A stretch of 64,000 bases of DNA from Zygnema cylindricum (taxonomy: Eukaryota; Streptophyta; Zygnematophyceae; Zygnematales; Zygnemataceae), in the NCBI GenBank assembly GCA_037447655.1, contig JBBHKE010001956.1:162198-226197 (forward strand). Direction: 5' to 3'. The position numbers were made by a program, and so were the translations under genes. Shown piece after piece: positions 1 through 10,687 of this stretch; within the stretch, counting starts at the first letter, position 1, and every line of letters begins with the position of its first letter. The notes beneath the pieces are model-generated. The model was not told where the DNA came from. It saw only the letters and a program-made list of their open reading frames with translations, and ran no database searches.

Positions 1-383
1 CATTTTTAGTTTGCATTAAGGTTGTAATATTATTTTTTATTAAATGTCTTTCTTATTTTTCATTTTTTCAAATACGAAGTTAGTCAACGCATTTTTAAAA
101 TTTTTGAATTTTGTTCCTTACGCATATTCATTATTATTTGGGCGTTTCATGTGATAGATTTGAAGGGTCATATAAGCCAGTGCGCACCCGGCTTATTGAC
201 ACATGTAGTCTAGCACATCCAAACTTAGCCTGTGACCACTAAGTAGATAGCAATGGGAGAAGCATAGAAACTAATCAATAGAGTAGATAGGTTTGAGCAG
301 CTTAGGAAATGTTTTTATAGTCAAGGGGCCACGAAGTGAGCCCCAATTGTATTACAATTGTTCCAATAACTATTCCGAATAAA
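1..383. other. AT-rich stretch, no gene seen
   Basis: No open frame with recognisable protein character, no repeat and no RNA fold was found. It is the left edge of an AT-rich intergenic segment. Confidence 0.5.
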
Positions 384-576
384 GTTGCAATCTCCTTCCT
401 AATGCTCTATGATAAGAGCTTAATATAGAATGTACAAAGGCGTTCTGATGAAATAAAGTTGATGCTTCTGTGAATCCTGAGTTGCATCTCCTTCCTAATG
501 TTCTATGATAAGATCTTAATAAAGAATGTACAATAGAGTTCTGATCAAATAAAATTTATGCTTTTGGGAATCCTGA
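384..576. repeat. 97-bp imperfect tandem duplication
   Basis: The segment beginning GTTGCAATCTCCTTCCTAAT at 384 is repeated from 481 with a few substitutions and a one-base indel. Both copies end in AATCCTGA. It is a local duplication with no coding content. Confidence 0.85.
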
Positions 577-1972
577 GATACTGTGAGAGAGTGATTTGCA
601 TGAGATGATTTGCAAGATAATGTTTTAAAGTGCTCTGAAGCACTTTATGCCTTTCTGTGTGTCACCGTGTAGCGAAATGACTAAATAATTGGTGCAATGA
701 GATATTGCCATTTTGTCGTTTTCCACCAAAATGTGTCGCTCCTTGATTTTGACACATTCTGCACACAAAACAAAGGTTGTCAGAATCGCTATCGGAAACA
801 AAAATTGATAATGAAATTCAAGCCTTGGACGGAAAACGAAACTTGGAAAAGAAAAATAAAACAAATAACTACTTTGATTCGTCGCGCCACGTCACAACTA
901 TGCGAATCGGTAAAGTCCGCCGGTACACATGATTTGCCAAATGTCACACAAAACCAGCATTATGCGTGCGCATGCGTGCGCTTATTACGAATAAAACCTC
1001 TACGCTTGTTTGGCCTTTGGTCACCCAACCATGCCGCGTATAACGACGATCAACCAAAACCAATCAAGAAGTGTTGCCACCAAAAGTCGTGTTTTTTCTT
1101 TGGGCGTAAGCGTCAACCTATCCAAGGCAAGCAAATTAGTGGGCAGAAAGTTCTTAACCAAAAGCAAAGTGGGTCGTCCCCGTAAAATAAAATAATTTGA
1201 TGTCGTACTTTTGAATTACACTGCAATACGACCGCAAAAGTAAAGGAGTCTGTATTTTTCCGCAGATTTGTACAATTAAAATTTCATCTTTGGAACCAAC
1301 TCCTTTCTTGGATGATATCGTTTTCCTTTGTTGAGAGTTATTTCAACTTTAGGGTGAGGTTCCATTAACAAAAAAATGGAGTTGTTTACTGACGGTACCG
1401 TCACTATTTAGTATAGTGCTGCACCAAATATTTGTTTTTTCCGAAATCATTTTTACTGAGGAATTGATATCATTCTTTAGGGTTATGGGCATAGACCTTG
1501 ACCATCGGATGTTCTGCTTTACATAAATAAAATTAGCCATCGGTCGAACCTTTCAGTTTGTAGCACGTGACCTCGCTTGGACAATTTTCACAGATTGAGC
1601 GTATAAAATTGAGCCGCATGGAAAAAAGCAAAAACTGAAACGATGAACGCGTGATCAAGTGCCTACAGGTCGTATAGGCCATGTGCCTTTGCCAGGGTGG
1701 ATGAGAGTTCAACACAAGTTGCGAGAAAATCTTTGGCGGAGGATATTCTTTGACGCTCAGTTTGCCATCAACCAACCTTTATGAGATTCGCATACACTTT
1801 TACAAATACTCAATTTCGTCCGCCCATAAAGATTTTTATTCAAATTTTGCTCTTGAAAAATCTTTAACGTTTTTTTAGTACATTTCACTGTTAAGTTTCC
1901 TTATAAATTTTGAGTGATAAATGGTATATTATAGTACATTTTGTGTTAGTCACTTTTTACCTCAAATGGTTG
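577..1972. other. Intergenic DNA, no supported gene
   Basis: Open frames of 60-160 codons exist here (for example 697-1185 on the plus strand), but their composition is not protein-like and two overlapping frames are equally open. No domain or splice pattern was recognised. Confidence 0.5.
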
Positions 1973-2340
1973 GTCAGTCTCCGAGCTGATAGTGATGATT
2001 ATGCAACCTTCTAAGTCTTAGGACTGAGTTGGTTGGTCACAAGAAAAGAAAAAGAAAAACTAAGTACTCAAAGTAATCAATCTCCTATAATAAACAACGA
2101 AAATTAAAAATATTAAGTGATTGTAATGTAAGTCAGCCTTTGAGCTGATAATGATGTTTATGCAACCATCTGGGTCTTTGACTAAGGTGCTTGATGGAAA
2201 ACAAAAAGAAGTACTTAAAGTAATCAATATATTCTAACTATCAAAAAATAGGAAATACGTGGTTGTAGTGTTAGTCAACCATCGAGCTGATAATGATGTT
2301 GTTCCAACTTTTTGGGTCTTTGGACTAAGTTGGTTAAATC
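1973..2340. repeat. Degenerate tandem repeat, about 150-bp unit, 2.4 copies
   Basis: Units begin near 1973, 2132 and 2274. Each starts with GTCA followed by GAGCTGATAATGATG, a TGGGTCTTTGGACTAAGTTGG-like stretch, and (units 1 and 2) a later AAGTAATCAAT. The copies differ by many substitutions and small indels, so the array is old. Confidence 0.8.
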
Positions 2341-2881
2341 CTAGTTAAGTCTGATTTTTTTTCTTTTTTCTTATTATTTTCATTTGTTTCTTTCGTTTTT
2401 GTCATGTGATCAAGGTTGTATTGCGGTTATTTATTTCATTTGTCTTTTTTTTTGTTTTTTTCTTCTGTCATGTGATACAATTTAGTATGTCGTTTCATTG
2501 TTTCGTGTCGTTTCAGTGGACAATTGTTTCCCTATATGGTTTTCATTTATATGAATTGATAACACGACATTTTAGCATGACGTCAAATTTGTCTGGACGT
2601 TTATCATATCATTTCAACATAGATGTCTCATTCGCATAAAACGCACGGATGAAAAGCCCATAAATAATGATAATGCGTTTGAAACAAAAATCAAAACTTT
2701 ATAAAATGCGTTGACCGACTTTTGCTTTATAATAAAATATTAAAATATAAAAACATCAAAAATAAATACAACTACAACTCAATCAAACTTATTTTTGTTG
2801 TACGTTAATACGCATATCTTTTAATTTAGCGTTGGCTACTCTAACTTTGACAGCTTATAAAAAGTGGAATGTACGAATTGT
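2341..2881. other. AT-rich spacer, nothing recognised
   Basis: The first part is T-rich (around 2350-2480). No gene, repeat or RNA was identified. Confidence 0.45.
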
Positions 2882-3355
2882 GTCAGTTCGTACTTAAAAT
2901 ATTCATTATTTTGTACTGACGTACAAAATAAGTGTCAAGTAACGGTGTCGACAAGGGAAATTGAGTGCAACGCCACGAAAATGCTTACTCAAATATCATT
3001 CCAAGTCATAAAGGCGGAGGAAAATCACAAAAACCTGTTCGCACATGTTCAAGAAATATGTGAACACAAACTATTGGTTTTATTTAATTATCGTTAATTG
3101 CTTCGGTTTTGACTTTCTCAAATATTTAAATAGTGTAGTGTAAAAAATCGATCAGCTCGTACAAAAACTGCTCATTATTGAACAGACGTACAGAATAAGC
3201 GTCAGATAAAGGCGTCGTCACAAGAAATTGAGTACGTCGCCATGAAAAAGCGCACTTGGATTTGAATCCCAATCATAAAGACAAAGGAGAATCGTGAGAA
3301 CTTGTTCTCACATGTTCAAGCGTCGAACTTGTGAACATAGACTATTGCTGCAACA
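2882..3355. repeat. Diverged direct duplication, about 200 bp x 2
   Basis: 2882-3078 and 3151-3355 align over most of their length. Shared blocks are CAG.TCGTAC near the start, CTCATTATT, a GACGTACA motif, AAGAAATTGAGT, CACATGTTCAAG and ACTATTG at the end. Substitutions and indels are frequent. The short ORF at 2864-3097 is not conserved in the second copy, so it is not called. Confidence 0.75.
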
Positions 3356-3385
3356 TCCAAATTAGTGTTAGGTGTGTATAAAGTA

Positions 3386-4020
3386 CACCGTGAATCGTAA
3401 TTAGAGTTATGAACTCTAATTCGGTTCCCCTAAATTTCGACTCTATCACATTAAATGGACTACGTTAATCTAAATTATCCTTTACACTAATTAAGGTAAG
3501 TTGCAATTAATGTCTAATAATTCTAATATACTGTCGTTTGAAATAATGTGGGGTACGGACGGTGTCTGACTGTACTGATTGTAGTGATGGGTTAGTAACA
3601 AATTTGCAGTATAGTGTATGGTTAACGTGGCGTGATGTGATGTGATCGCACGCGCCAAAATTAAAAGTACGATACGGTACGTAAGCTATATGCATGAGTA
3701 TTAAATTATAAAATACTTGATATAAAATTAATACTTATATAACTTTAATACTTATATAAATCATATTAAATATAACAATAATGTATATATAATTTAATTA
3801 TTAAAATTTTTTTCACGTGCGAGCGCGATTCTATAAAATCATTTTTTGTACCTTTTAATAATTATTTATAGCGAAACTATATTATATTTTTTTACGCTAA
3901 TTAAACCTTACGTTAAATAGTATAATGAAAAATTTAAAATCATTTACTCTATTTAACGTGAGAGATAGAAAATTAGGGCAACCGAATTAGCGTTATTTAT
4001 TGTAATTACGATTCGCAGTG
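3386..4020. mobile_element. Probable Tc1/mariner-type MITE (635 bp)
   Basis: The left end reads CACCGTGAATCGTAATTA and the right end, reverse-complemented, CACTGCGAATCGTAATTA. Each is flanked by TA (3384-3385 and 4021-4022), the target of Tc1/mariner transposases. The interior is AT-rich with no transposase. The same ends recur at 47005-47230 and 48133-48350, which supports one family. Confidence 0.6.
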
Positions 4021-4237
4021 TAGTGTACACTTGATGTGGCGTGATGTGACAGGATCGCACAAGCCAAAATTAAAATTACAATACTGAACGTTACTATACC
4101 GGTATTGATAACACGACACATCGTACGTCACGCCCACACTTAAATTACGGTAGTGTACGGATTTTGAAACACGACAAAGTGACGTGATGTGAAAGAATCG
4201 CTCGCGCAAAAATTAAAGGTACCAAACCGTACGTTAC
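3627..4237. repeat. Three dispersed copies of a 55-60 bp motif
   Basis: Copies at about 3627-3681, 4036-4093 and 4174-4237 share GTGATGTGA, ATCGC.C..GC.AAAATTAAA and a closing ACGTTA or ACGTA. The first is inside the MITE and the other two lie to its right, so the motif predates or was duplicated with the insertion. Confidence 0.7.
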
Positions 4238-4263
4238 TCTACTGAAATTGATAACACGACATT

Positions 4264-5265
4264 TGCAATTATGTGTCCTCCATAGGACTACAATATTTAA
4301 TAAGCCTCTAGGTAGTTTTTAACTAACCCACTTTCAACCACAATCACTGATGCCCAAGCACGCAAGTTGATAATCTGACTACATCCTTATGTAGTTTGGA
4401 CTCCCCTGTGTCCGTAGGAAAAAAAATTATTAGAAAAGGCCAACCAGGCGATAAGTTATGGGGTGGCAAAAATGCCCATTTATTCAAACTCTTAAAGAGA
4501 GAGGTGACTATCTACCAAAATTTACTAAGTTCTTATTCCCTCTCACAACCCATATCTAATGAAAGTACGAACCAATCACATAACTGTACAGTATAGAAAA
4601 GTACAACTGCCGCTATACTTTCTGTATGGCCTGTGTACGACAGGGCCATTTAGTGGACGCGTGTCCACTTCTTACTTGTCCTTATGTTCCTTGGAATTCT
4701 CGCGACCGAATGTTATCCCTCCACGTGGCGCCAGGTTATGCCACATAACAAAATGCCAAAGTGACCATTTCAGGATCTCGAGGATAATATGCGTCGTTGG
4801 ATAAAAACCAATATTTAATTTTAGTCGTTCAAGCAAATGTATGATTCATTTGTTTTATGCGGTATTATCTTCGCACTGCATTGAAATAGTTCTATGTCTT
4901 TTCATTTGTATTTCCGTTAATCAGTTTATAGATCGTAACATAGTTTAAGTATTAATCATACCCTATACACTTTAACAAACTTCCACGACCGATTGGTCGA
5001 AGCTTACGGCTACGCCTCGCTCTGCCGGTCGGAGGTTCGAGTCCTACTGGACTCAACCTTTTGTTAAGAGTGACTTAAGTCACTCCTTAGTCCTGCTTAG
5101 TAGAGCTGAGGCAACCATGGCTCCACTACTCTCTTTTTCCTTCAGTGACTACAAGTATGGGGGATAGAGAAAAGAGGGTTAGGCAGACTGCCTGTGCTTT
5201 TCTTTCTTTTTCCTACTCAGCTATCCAGACTTACAAAATACTCTATAAATCTGTTGATTTCAACA
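4264..5265 (-). repeat. A1 3' LTR
   Basis: It matches 9677-10687 over its whole length. On the minus strand it begins TGTTGAAATCAACAG directly after a polypurine tract. A tRNA-like stretch with B-box GGTTCGAGTCC sits at about 4985-5055 on the plus strand, antisense to the element. Confidence 0.88.
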
Positions 5266-5285
5266 CTCCCCTCATTTTCTAGTCT
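5266..5285 (-). other. A1 polypurine tract
   Basis: On the minus strand AAAATGAGGGGAG lies immediately upstream of the LTR start TGTTG, the usual position of the plus-strand DNA primer. Confidence 0.85.
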
Positions 5286-5287
5286 AA

Positions 5288-5812
5288 TTAAAACTTTTCT
5301 TCTGGTCCACATTTTTCCCTACAATATTTGAACTTGGGGGAGGGCACAAGTTTGGTCATCATGTCAGCCGCCATTTCTTCATCCAACCTATACACAAGAT
5401 TCACAATTATATTTTCAACTTTTTTTCTCACCAAGCTCAATCTTATGTCCATATGATTAGCTTTGAAATGATGTTTTGGATTGGCTGCAATTGCAATGGC
5501 AGCCTGATTATCACAAAAGACTTCATGCACTCCCTCCTTCATATACCCCAGTTGTTGCAACAAAGGCTTGACCCATATCAACTCTTTCACAATAGAACAA
5601 GAAACCATATACTCAGCTTCTAAAGTAGATTGAGCAACCACCTTTTGTTGCTTGCTGCTCCAACAGCAAGCACCTTCCTCCACATACAACACATACCTAG
5701 ATGTGTATCTTCTCATATGTGCATCCGCATAACTGTCATCACTCCAAGTAGTGATATCAGTGTGTTTCCCTCCAAATGCAACCATAATTTCTGTTCCCAC
5801 CAAATATCTCAT
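5288..5812 (-). pseudogene. pol: A1 RNase H domain
   Basis: The 174-codon open frame carries the copia RNase H and C-terminal signature. Visible motifs are WSDDSYAD, SSKQQKVVAQSTLEAEYM, FCDNQAAIAIAANP and HMDIRLSLVRKKVE, followed by a DEEMAADMMTK tail. It would degrade the RNA strand during reverse transcription. The frame ends just before the polypurine tract, as expected. Its start is arbitrary, because upstream RT coding continues in another frame. It is a decayed polyprotein segment, not a separate gene. Confidence 0.9.
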
Positions 5813-6300
5813 GACTCTCTTGGCTGCCTCTCACTCTCTTTAGGACTTAAGACTCATATTGAGCACCCAACTTGCCGGCTGCTGCATAAGTGGCCTGGCA
5901 AAATTCATGATCTTGACTCCATCATTATCTCACCTCTTACTTTCTTCAAGTCCATGGGAGTGGTACAACTGTTTGCTTTTTCCGTCTGGAATTTCTCAAG
6001 CATATTACCTTTTGCTTCTTTCTATGTAAGTCTAATGATATTTTTCCCCCTATCTCTTTCCATTTGAATTCCCAAAATTTATCTTGCCTCCCCTTAATCT
6101 TTAATGTCAAATTTGCTTCTAAGATCTTTTTTTAACTTATTGATCTTTTCCAAAAACTTACTTAACACCAGCAGATCATCCACATAAATTGCAATATAAA
6201 TCACACCATTCTCATCTTCAAACATTTAGATAGAATAGTCTGAGCTGATCCGGATATATCCTAGACCAATGAGAAACTCATCTAGTTTCTTTTTCCACTG
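5813..6300 (-). pseudogene. pol: A1 reverse transcriptase, C-terminal half
   Basis: Several broken frames on the minus strand can be read here. They include IAIYVDDLLVLSK (the YVDD catalytic motif), KKLDEFLIGLGYIRISSD and KFDIKD.GEARQILGIQMERDR. The order matches the palm and thumb of copia RT. Stops and frame changes separate the pieces, so activity is impossible. The segment links the RT N-terminal half to the RNase H domain. Confidence 0.85.
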
Positions 6301-6753
6301 TCAAGGAGCATGCTTAAGTCCATATATGGATTTTATGAGCCTGCACACTTTGCTCTCCTCCCAATTCTCCACAAACCCCTCCGGTTGCCTTATGAAAATT
6401 TCTTCCTCTAACTCACCATTGAGGAAGGCGGTCTCAATGTCCATCTGATGTATCTCCATGTTTTCCGCTGCTGCTAGACTAACGAGAATCTTTACCGATG
6501 GGAACCAAAAAACAGGAGCAACCGTCTCCTCATAGTCAATCCCCTCCTTTTGGGTGAACCCCTTTGCTACCAAACGAGCCTTATATCTTTCAATGGTATT
6601 ATCACGGTTAAGTTTTAGTTTAAATATCCATTTATAGCCAATAGGTTTTCTGTTCGGAGCACAGTCCGCTAGTTCCCAAGTATTTGCTTCCATGATAGAG
6701 GCCATCTCATCATTTATGGCTCTAATCCATCTGTCTCTCCTTGGAATGTTCAC
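6301..6753 (-). pseudogene. pol: A1 reverse transcriptase, N-terminal half
   Basis: This open stretch contains the hallmark copia RT block: AINDEMASIMEANTWEL, GYKWIFKLKLN, RYKARLVAKGFTQKEGIDY and HQMDIETAFLNGELEEEI, ending IKSIYGLKHAP. The aspartate in QMDIETAF is a catalytic residue of the polymerase fold. One change, PVFWFPSV where relatives have PVVRFPSV, looks like decay. The N-terminus is not a true start, because the frame continues from the linker. Confidence 0.92.
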
Positions 6754-6774
6754 TGCCTTTGAGTATGACTAAGG

Positions 6775-7167
6775 CTAATCAGCGTGAGATAGCTTAGTTA
6801 CCTTATGAGCGGCATGATTTTCCTCTATTATTTTGCTGCTCCTTCTCCCTCTTTCAAACTCCGAAGCTAGATTGGAGGAAAGTATTAGATTTCTCCTTAC
6901 TGTCTCATCGGCTCCCCTATCCATGAAAGACGGTTCCGGTTCCTCCTCTTTTGTCTCCTCGAAGTCCATAAAGATGTGTAAGGTTTCCGGTACATCTCCT
7001 CTATCTTGGATATCCCTTGAATGTGCAATCACTTTTTCACTCAAGTCCCTTTCGGGGAATACCGAGTTCTCCTCACTTTTATACTCAAACTCGATTCTTA
7101 TCGTTTTGGTATATTTGAAGGGGTCAAATAACTTTCCTTCATCCATGACAACTACGTGTTTGACCAA
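6775..7167 (-). pseudogene. pol: A1 integrase-RT linker
   Basis: The frame begins with VKHVVVMDEGKLFDPFKYTK and continues with an acidic, low-conservation stretch. The same segment in A2 (about 14095-14330) reads VKHLVVIDEGKSFDPFKYTK. Such linkers join the integrase C-terminus to RT in copia polyproteins. No catalytic motif is expected here. Confidence 0.8.
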
Positions 7168-7199
7168 AATGATATCTTGCTTTGCTAAGTCATAGATTC

Positions 7200-7690
7200 T
7201 ATATCCCTTGATATCCTCATCATATCCTACAAAGTATCTAGGTTTGTCTTTAGCATCTAGTTTTTAGTTTTTCCTATCTGTATCAAGACTGTAAACTTGG
7301 CTACCAAATAATTTAAGGTGAGATATCGGGTTTCTTTTCAACCCATCTCTCATAAGGTGTGATTCCTTTTACAGCTGAGGTAGGGACTCTATTCTTAATG
7401 TAGTTGGCACATTTCTTGGCTTCTGCCCAAAATCTCTTTCCTATTTTCTTGTTAGCCAACATACTCCATACACCATCTCCTAGTGTTCGGTTCAACCTCT
7501 CAACTACCCGATTTTGCTCCGGGTTATATGGTACGGTTTTTTGGTGTTGGACTTTCTTATTTGACAAGTATTCCTCAAACTGGTTAGAGGTATATTCTCC
7601 CCCATTATCACTCCTAATTCTTTTAATGTGGGTTCCATGCAACTTCTCACTCCACGCTTTTTATTCTTTGAAGTAAGTTGATGTTTCAGA
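7200..7690 (-). pseudogene. pol: A1 integrase catalytic core and C-terminus
   Basis: The clearest frame is 7313-7642. It shows RSDNGGEYTSNQF (second catalytic aspartate) and PYNPEQNRVVERLNRT (catalytic glutamate region, with R for the usual G after EQN). It continues with FWAEAKKCANYIKNRVPT and TPYERWVEKKPDIS. The first catalytic aspartate region lies to the right (about 7740-7800, GPHRYLGI-like) in another frame. Integrase inserts the cDNA into the genome; this copy is broken. Confidence 0.88.
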
Positions 7691-7699
7691 CTTTGTTTT

Positions 7700-8340
7700 T
7701 AGGAAGTAGACTATAGAGTATCTTGCTTGTCAACATAAATCTCTTACCTTCGACAGAAGGATCCCTTGTCAATCCCCAAATATCTGTGTGGACCAAATCT
7801 ATTACTTTTTCACCCCTATATGTGGCGGCTTTGGGAAAGGGAAGTCTATGAACCTTACCTTAAGCATATCCACTACAATCATTTGCCATTTAATTATCCC
7901 CAAACTGAATGCCTTCTACTACACCAAGCTTTTTCATTTCCCTCAGCCTATCAAAATGCACATGTCCCAACCGCTTATGCCAAATCATCAACTTTGGAAC
8001 ACCAACATAGTAAGCATTTTTCTTTTCATTACTCAGGTTTTATCCTAAACATTCCTTGGATACCATTATCTGCCGTGAAGTAGACTTCATCCCCATACTT
8101 AGTTGTAAAGACTCGCTTTGTAGTGAAGGTATCAAACTCTTTGTCATCTAACACAAACGTAAAGACAAGATTTTTACTCAGCTGAGGAATGTAGAGTACA
8201 TCTGAGAAGGTGAGTATAGATGTCTTACCCTCCACTAAGACTTTCAGATCTACTGACCCCACTAGATCTGTAGTAACCACTCTCCCATCCCCATACTCTA
8301 TCTCTGCAGTAGGGATTTTTCTTATCTTAGTAAAGAGGTG
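7700..8340 (-). pseudogene. pol: A1 GAG-pre-integrase zinc region and protease C-terminus
   Basis: Frame 8029-8280 reads SVDLKVLVEGKTSILTFSDV then LYIPQLSKNL, the protease C-terminal strand region. To its left, broken frames carry the zinc-binding segment (HKRLGH-like and GCAYGKVH-like pieces). A2 preserves the same layout at 13000-13420, which guided the call. Stops and indels interrupt every stretch. Confidence 0.75.
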
Positions 8341-8535
8341 TTAATCACAACACATATGCATGGATGCACCTAAGTTGATTATCCATCCTTCTTGTGGAGC
8401 TTCTCGAATTGCTCCGAGAGCACACTTCTGTTTTTGAGGGATCTCCTTCTCCTCCATACTCTTGTCAAGGAGAAGCTCCCCATCCTCCTCCTCAAAAGAC
8501 TCATCCTTGGTCTCTCCTTTCACTTTTGTGACCAC
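8341..8535 (-). pseudogene. pol: A1 aspartic protease active-site segment
   Basis: The frame ends GWIINLGASMHMC where the family has WIIDSGASMHMC. The catalytic aspartate of the D-S-G triad is therefore asparagine and the serine is leucine, so this protease would be dead even if translated. The preceding acidic EEEDGELLLDKS stretch is also present in A2 (EDDELLLDEE). Confidence 0.88.
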
Positions 8536-8589
8536 AAGTGCCTTGTTCTTCCCTCCGGAAGAATACCCTCCACGGTTTCTCTTAGAGCC

Positions 8590-9545
8590 TTAGCTTTGAC
8601 AGCTTGACATAATCCGCTATGAAGTGTCCCGACTTTTTGCAAAAATGACAAAGACCTTTAGGGTTTTTCTGTCCTCCAGACTGATCTCTCTCTCCATTGT
8701 ACGGTTTCTTCGGATACTTCCCCACCGGTTTGCTCCTGCAGCTAGAGCTTGGATGCTCTTTCCCCCTCTCTTAATCTCAATTGTGTTTTCCTGCAGAAGT
8801 ATCATCCGAACCACTGTGTTCCACTTCCAATGAACTGTCAATCATTTCTTGTACTCGGTACACAATGTTTTCGTACTTGTCGGGTAACTTCACGATGAGA
8901 GTGTTTACTTTCACCTTCATTGTACGTGTCTACCTCGCACTCTCCATCTCCATATACAAACAAGAGAGATCATTTCAGTAGTCTAAAATCTTTCCCCCTT
9001 TGTAAGTATAATTTCCAACTTTTGCTTTGCCAACTGGAGCTCTTGCATCGTACCAGCTCTATAGATCTATATGAAACTCACCCACAACTCCTCGGCGTTG
9101 TAAACGTGAAGATAGGGAGTTGCCAAAGCTTGAGTGAGGTGTCTCAGAATGAAGTTCTTGGCAGCCATGTTGGTGTCTTCCCACATTTGGGTGTCGTTCT
9201 CCAGGGTCTTCACAATCCCAGCTCCGGGTTCTGTGGGTATAAGAGCAATAAGAGTAAGAGGTGTCTCTTTTTTTTTCCCTTTTTTGGACACACTGCTCTC
9301 CCCATCACCTGCCTCCTTTGCAGCAACAGATGCTCTTGCAGACATCCTTATTCCACCAAACCCATGTGGAGTTCCCTGTGGTGGACGTTTTCACTTGTCC
9401 ACTAACAATACCCCAGTATCGTTTTTTGTAAATAGCCCCTGTCATCATTGGCTTCCCAATAGATGAACCTAGATCCATTGAAGATGGGCACCCTAAAGAG
9501 TGGGTCCTTAACTTGCAGTTTTGTGTCCTCAATTCGACTACAGAA
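8590..9545 (-). pseudogene. gag: A1 gag region with damaged zinc knuckle
   Basis: Gag is spread over several frames. At about 8610-8660 a CCHC knuckle reads CHFCKKSGHFIADY, with the last cysteine changed to tyrosine (A2 keeps CHFCKKPGHYMAEC). Frame 9067-9345 carries the capsid-like stretch with NMAAKNFILRHLTQALATPY. Frame 9305-9550 holds the N-terminal region after the primer-binding site (RVPIFNGS and FIYWEA in adjoining frames). Gag packages the RNA into virus-like particles; this copy cannot. Confidence 0.82.
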
Positions 9546-9796
9546 TTCAAAAGCCTCTAGGTATTTTTTAACTAACCTAATTTAACCCAGAATCATTGCT
9601 GCAAAGCAGACAACTTGAAAATTTGACTGCACCAGATCCATTAAAGATGGGCACCCTTTAGGGTGGGCCCCATAACTTACAATTCTGTGTCTTCCATTAG
9701 ACTACAGAATTCAAGAAGCCTCTAAGTATTTTTTAACTATCCCAATTTCAAACCACAATCACTCCTGCCTTAGCAGACAAGTTAAGAATGTAACAG
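9471..9796 (-). repeat. 163-bp tandem duplication across the gag/PBS/LTR junction of A1
   Basis: The stretch starting AGATCCATT at 9471 recurs from 9634. Each copy contains gag codons, the primer-binding site and the first part of the LTR end (ACTACAGAATTC and AAGCCTCTA). The element therefore has two LTR/PBS junctions. The one at about 9662-9677 is treated as the true boundary because the longer LTR adjoins it. Confidence 0.85.
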
Positions 9797-10687
9797 CACA
9801 CATGTGCAGTCTGGACTCCCCTGAGGTCCGTAGGAAAAAACAATTATTGGAAAAGGCCAACAAGGCGATAAATTATGGGGTGGCAAAGATGCCCATTTAT
9901 TCAAACTCTCAAGGAGAGAGGTGACTATCTACCAAAATTTACTAAGTTCTAATTCCCTCTCACAACCCCTATCTACTAAAAGTACGAAACCAATTACATA
10001 ACTGTACAATATAGAAAGTACTACTGCCGATGCACTTTCTATACGGCCTATGTAGGACAAAGCCAGTTAAATGGACGCATGTCCACTTCTTACTTGTCCT
10101 TATGTTCCTTAAAATTCTCGCGACCGAATGTTATCTCTCCACGTAAGGCCAGGTCATGTCATGTCACAAAATGCCAAAGTGATCATTATGGGATCTCGGC
10201 AGTGGTTTGCGCCATTGGATAGAAACCGATATTTGATTTTAGCCATTGAAACAAATGTCCGATTCATTTGTTTCGTGCGCGATCATGTTCACACTGTATT
10301 TAAATAGTTCCATGTGTTTTAATTCGCATTCTGTTAATCGGATTTAAGGTCTTAACCATAGTTTAAGTATTTATCAAACTCTATATATCTTAACGAACTT
10401 CTACAACATACCAGTTAGAGCTGACGGCTACGCCTCGCTGTGCCGGTCGGAGGTTTGAGTCTTGCAAGACTCAACCTTGTTGTTAAGAGTGACTTAAGTC
10501 ACTCCTTAGTCCTGCTTAGTAGAGCTGAGGCAACCGTGGCTCCACTACTCTATCTTTCCTTCAGTGACTACAACAAGTAGTAGGGGATAGAGAAAAGAGG
10601 TGGAGGCAGTCTGCTTGTGCTTTTCTTTCTTTTTCCTACTCAGCTATTCAGACCTAGAGAATACACTGTAAATCTCTTGATTTCAAC
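9677..10687 (-). repeat. A1 5' LTR
   Basis: It is homologous to 4264-5265 along its full length. On the minus strand it begins GTTGAAATCAAGAG at 10687 and ends next to a degenerate primer-binding site (9662-9676). The antisense tRNA-like stretch is at about 10403-10472. Confidence 0.86.

Larger units (their letters stand above)
4264..10687 (-). mobile_element. Ty1/copia element A1, full length but decayed
   Basis: Read on the minus strand this is a complete copia-order element: 5' LTR (9677-10687), primer-binding site, gag, protease, integrase, RT, RNase H, polypurine tract and 3' LTR (4264-5265). Integrase preceding RT defines the Ty1/copia superfamily. The coding region is interrupted by many stops and frameshifts, so it cannot make an active polyprotein. 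The LTRs are visibly diverged. No target-site duplication was recognised. Its 5' end touches the 5' end of A2 at 10687/10688. Related copies are A3 (32536-33816) and, more distantly, A2 and D. Confidence 0.92.

Noticed and set aside
697-1195. Overlapping plus-strand ORFs of 162 and 61 codons, one ending with an AT-hook-like GRPRK
   Set aside because: No domain, no start context and two competing frames. GRPRK alone is too short to support a gene.
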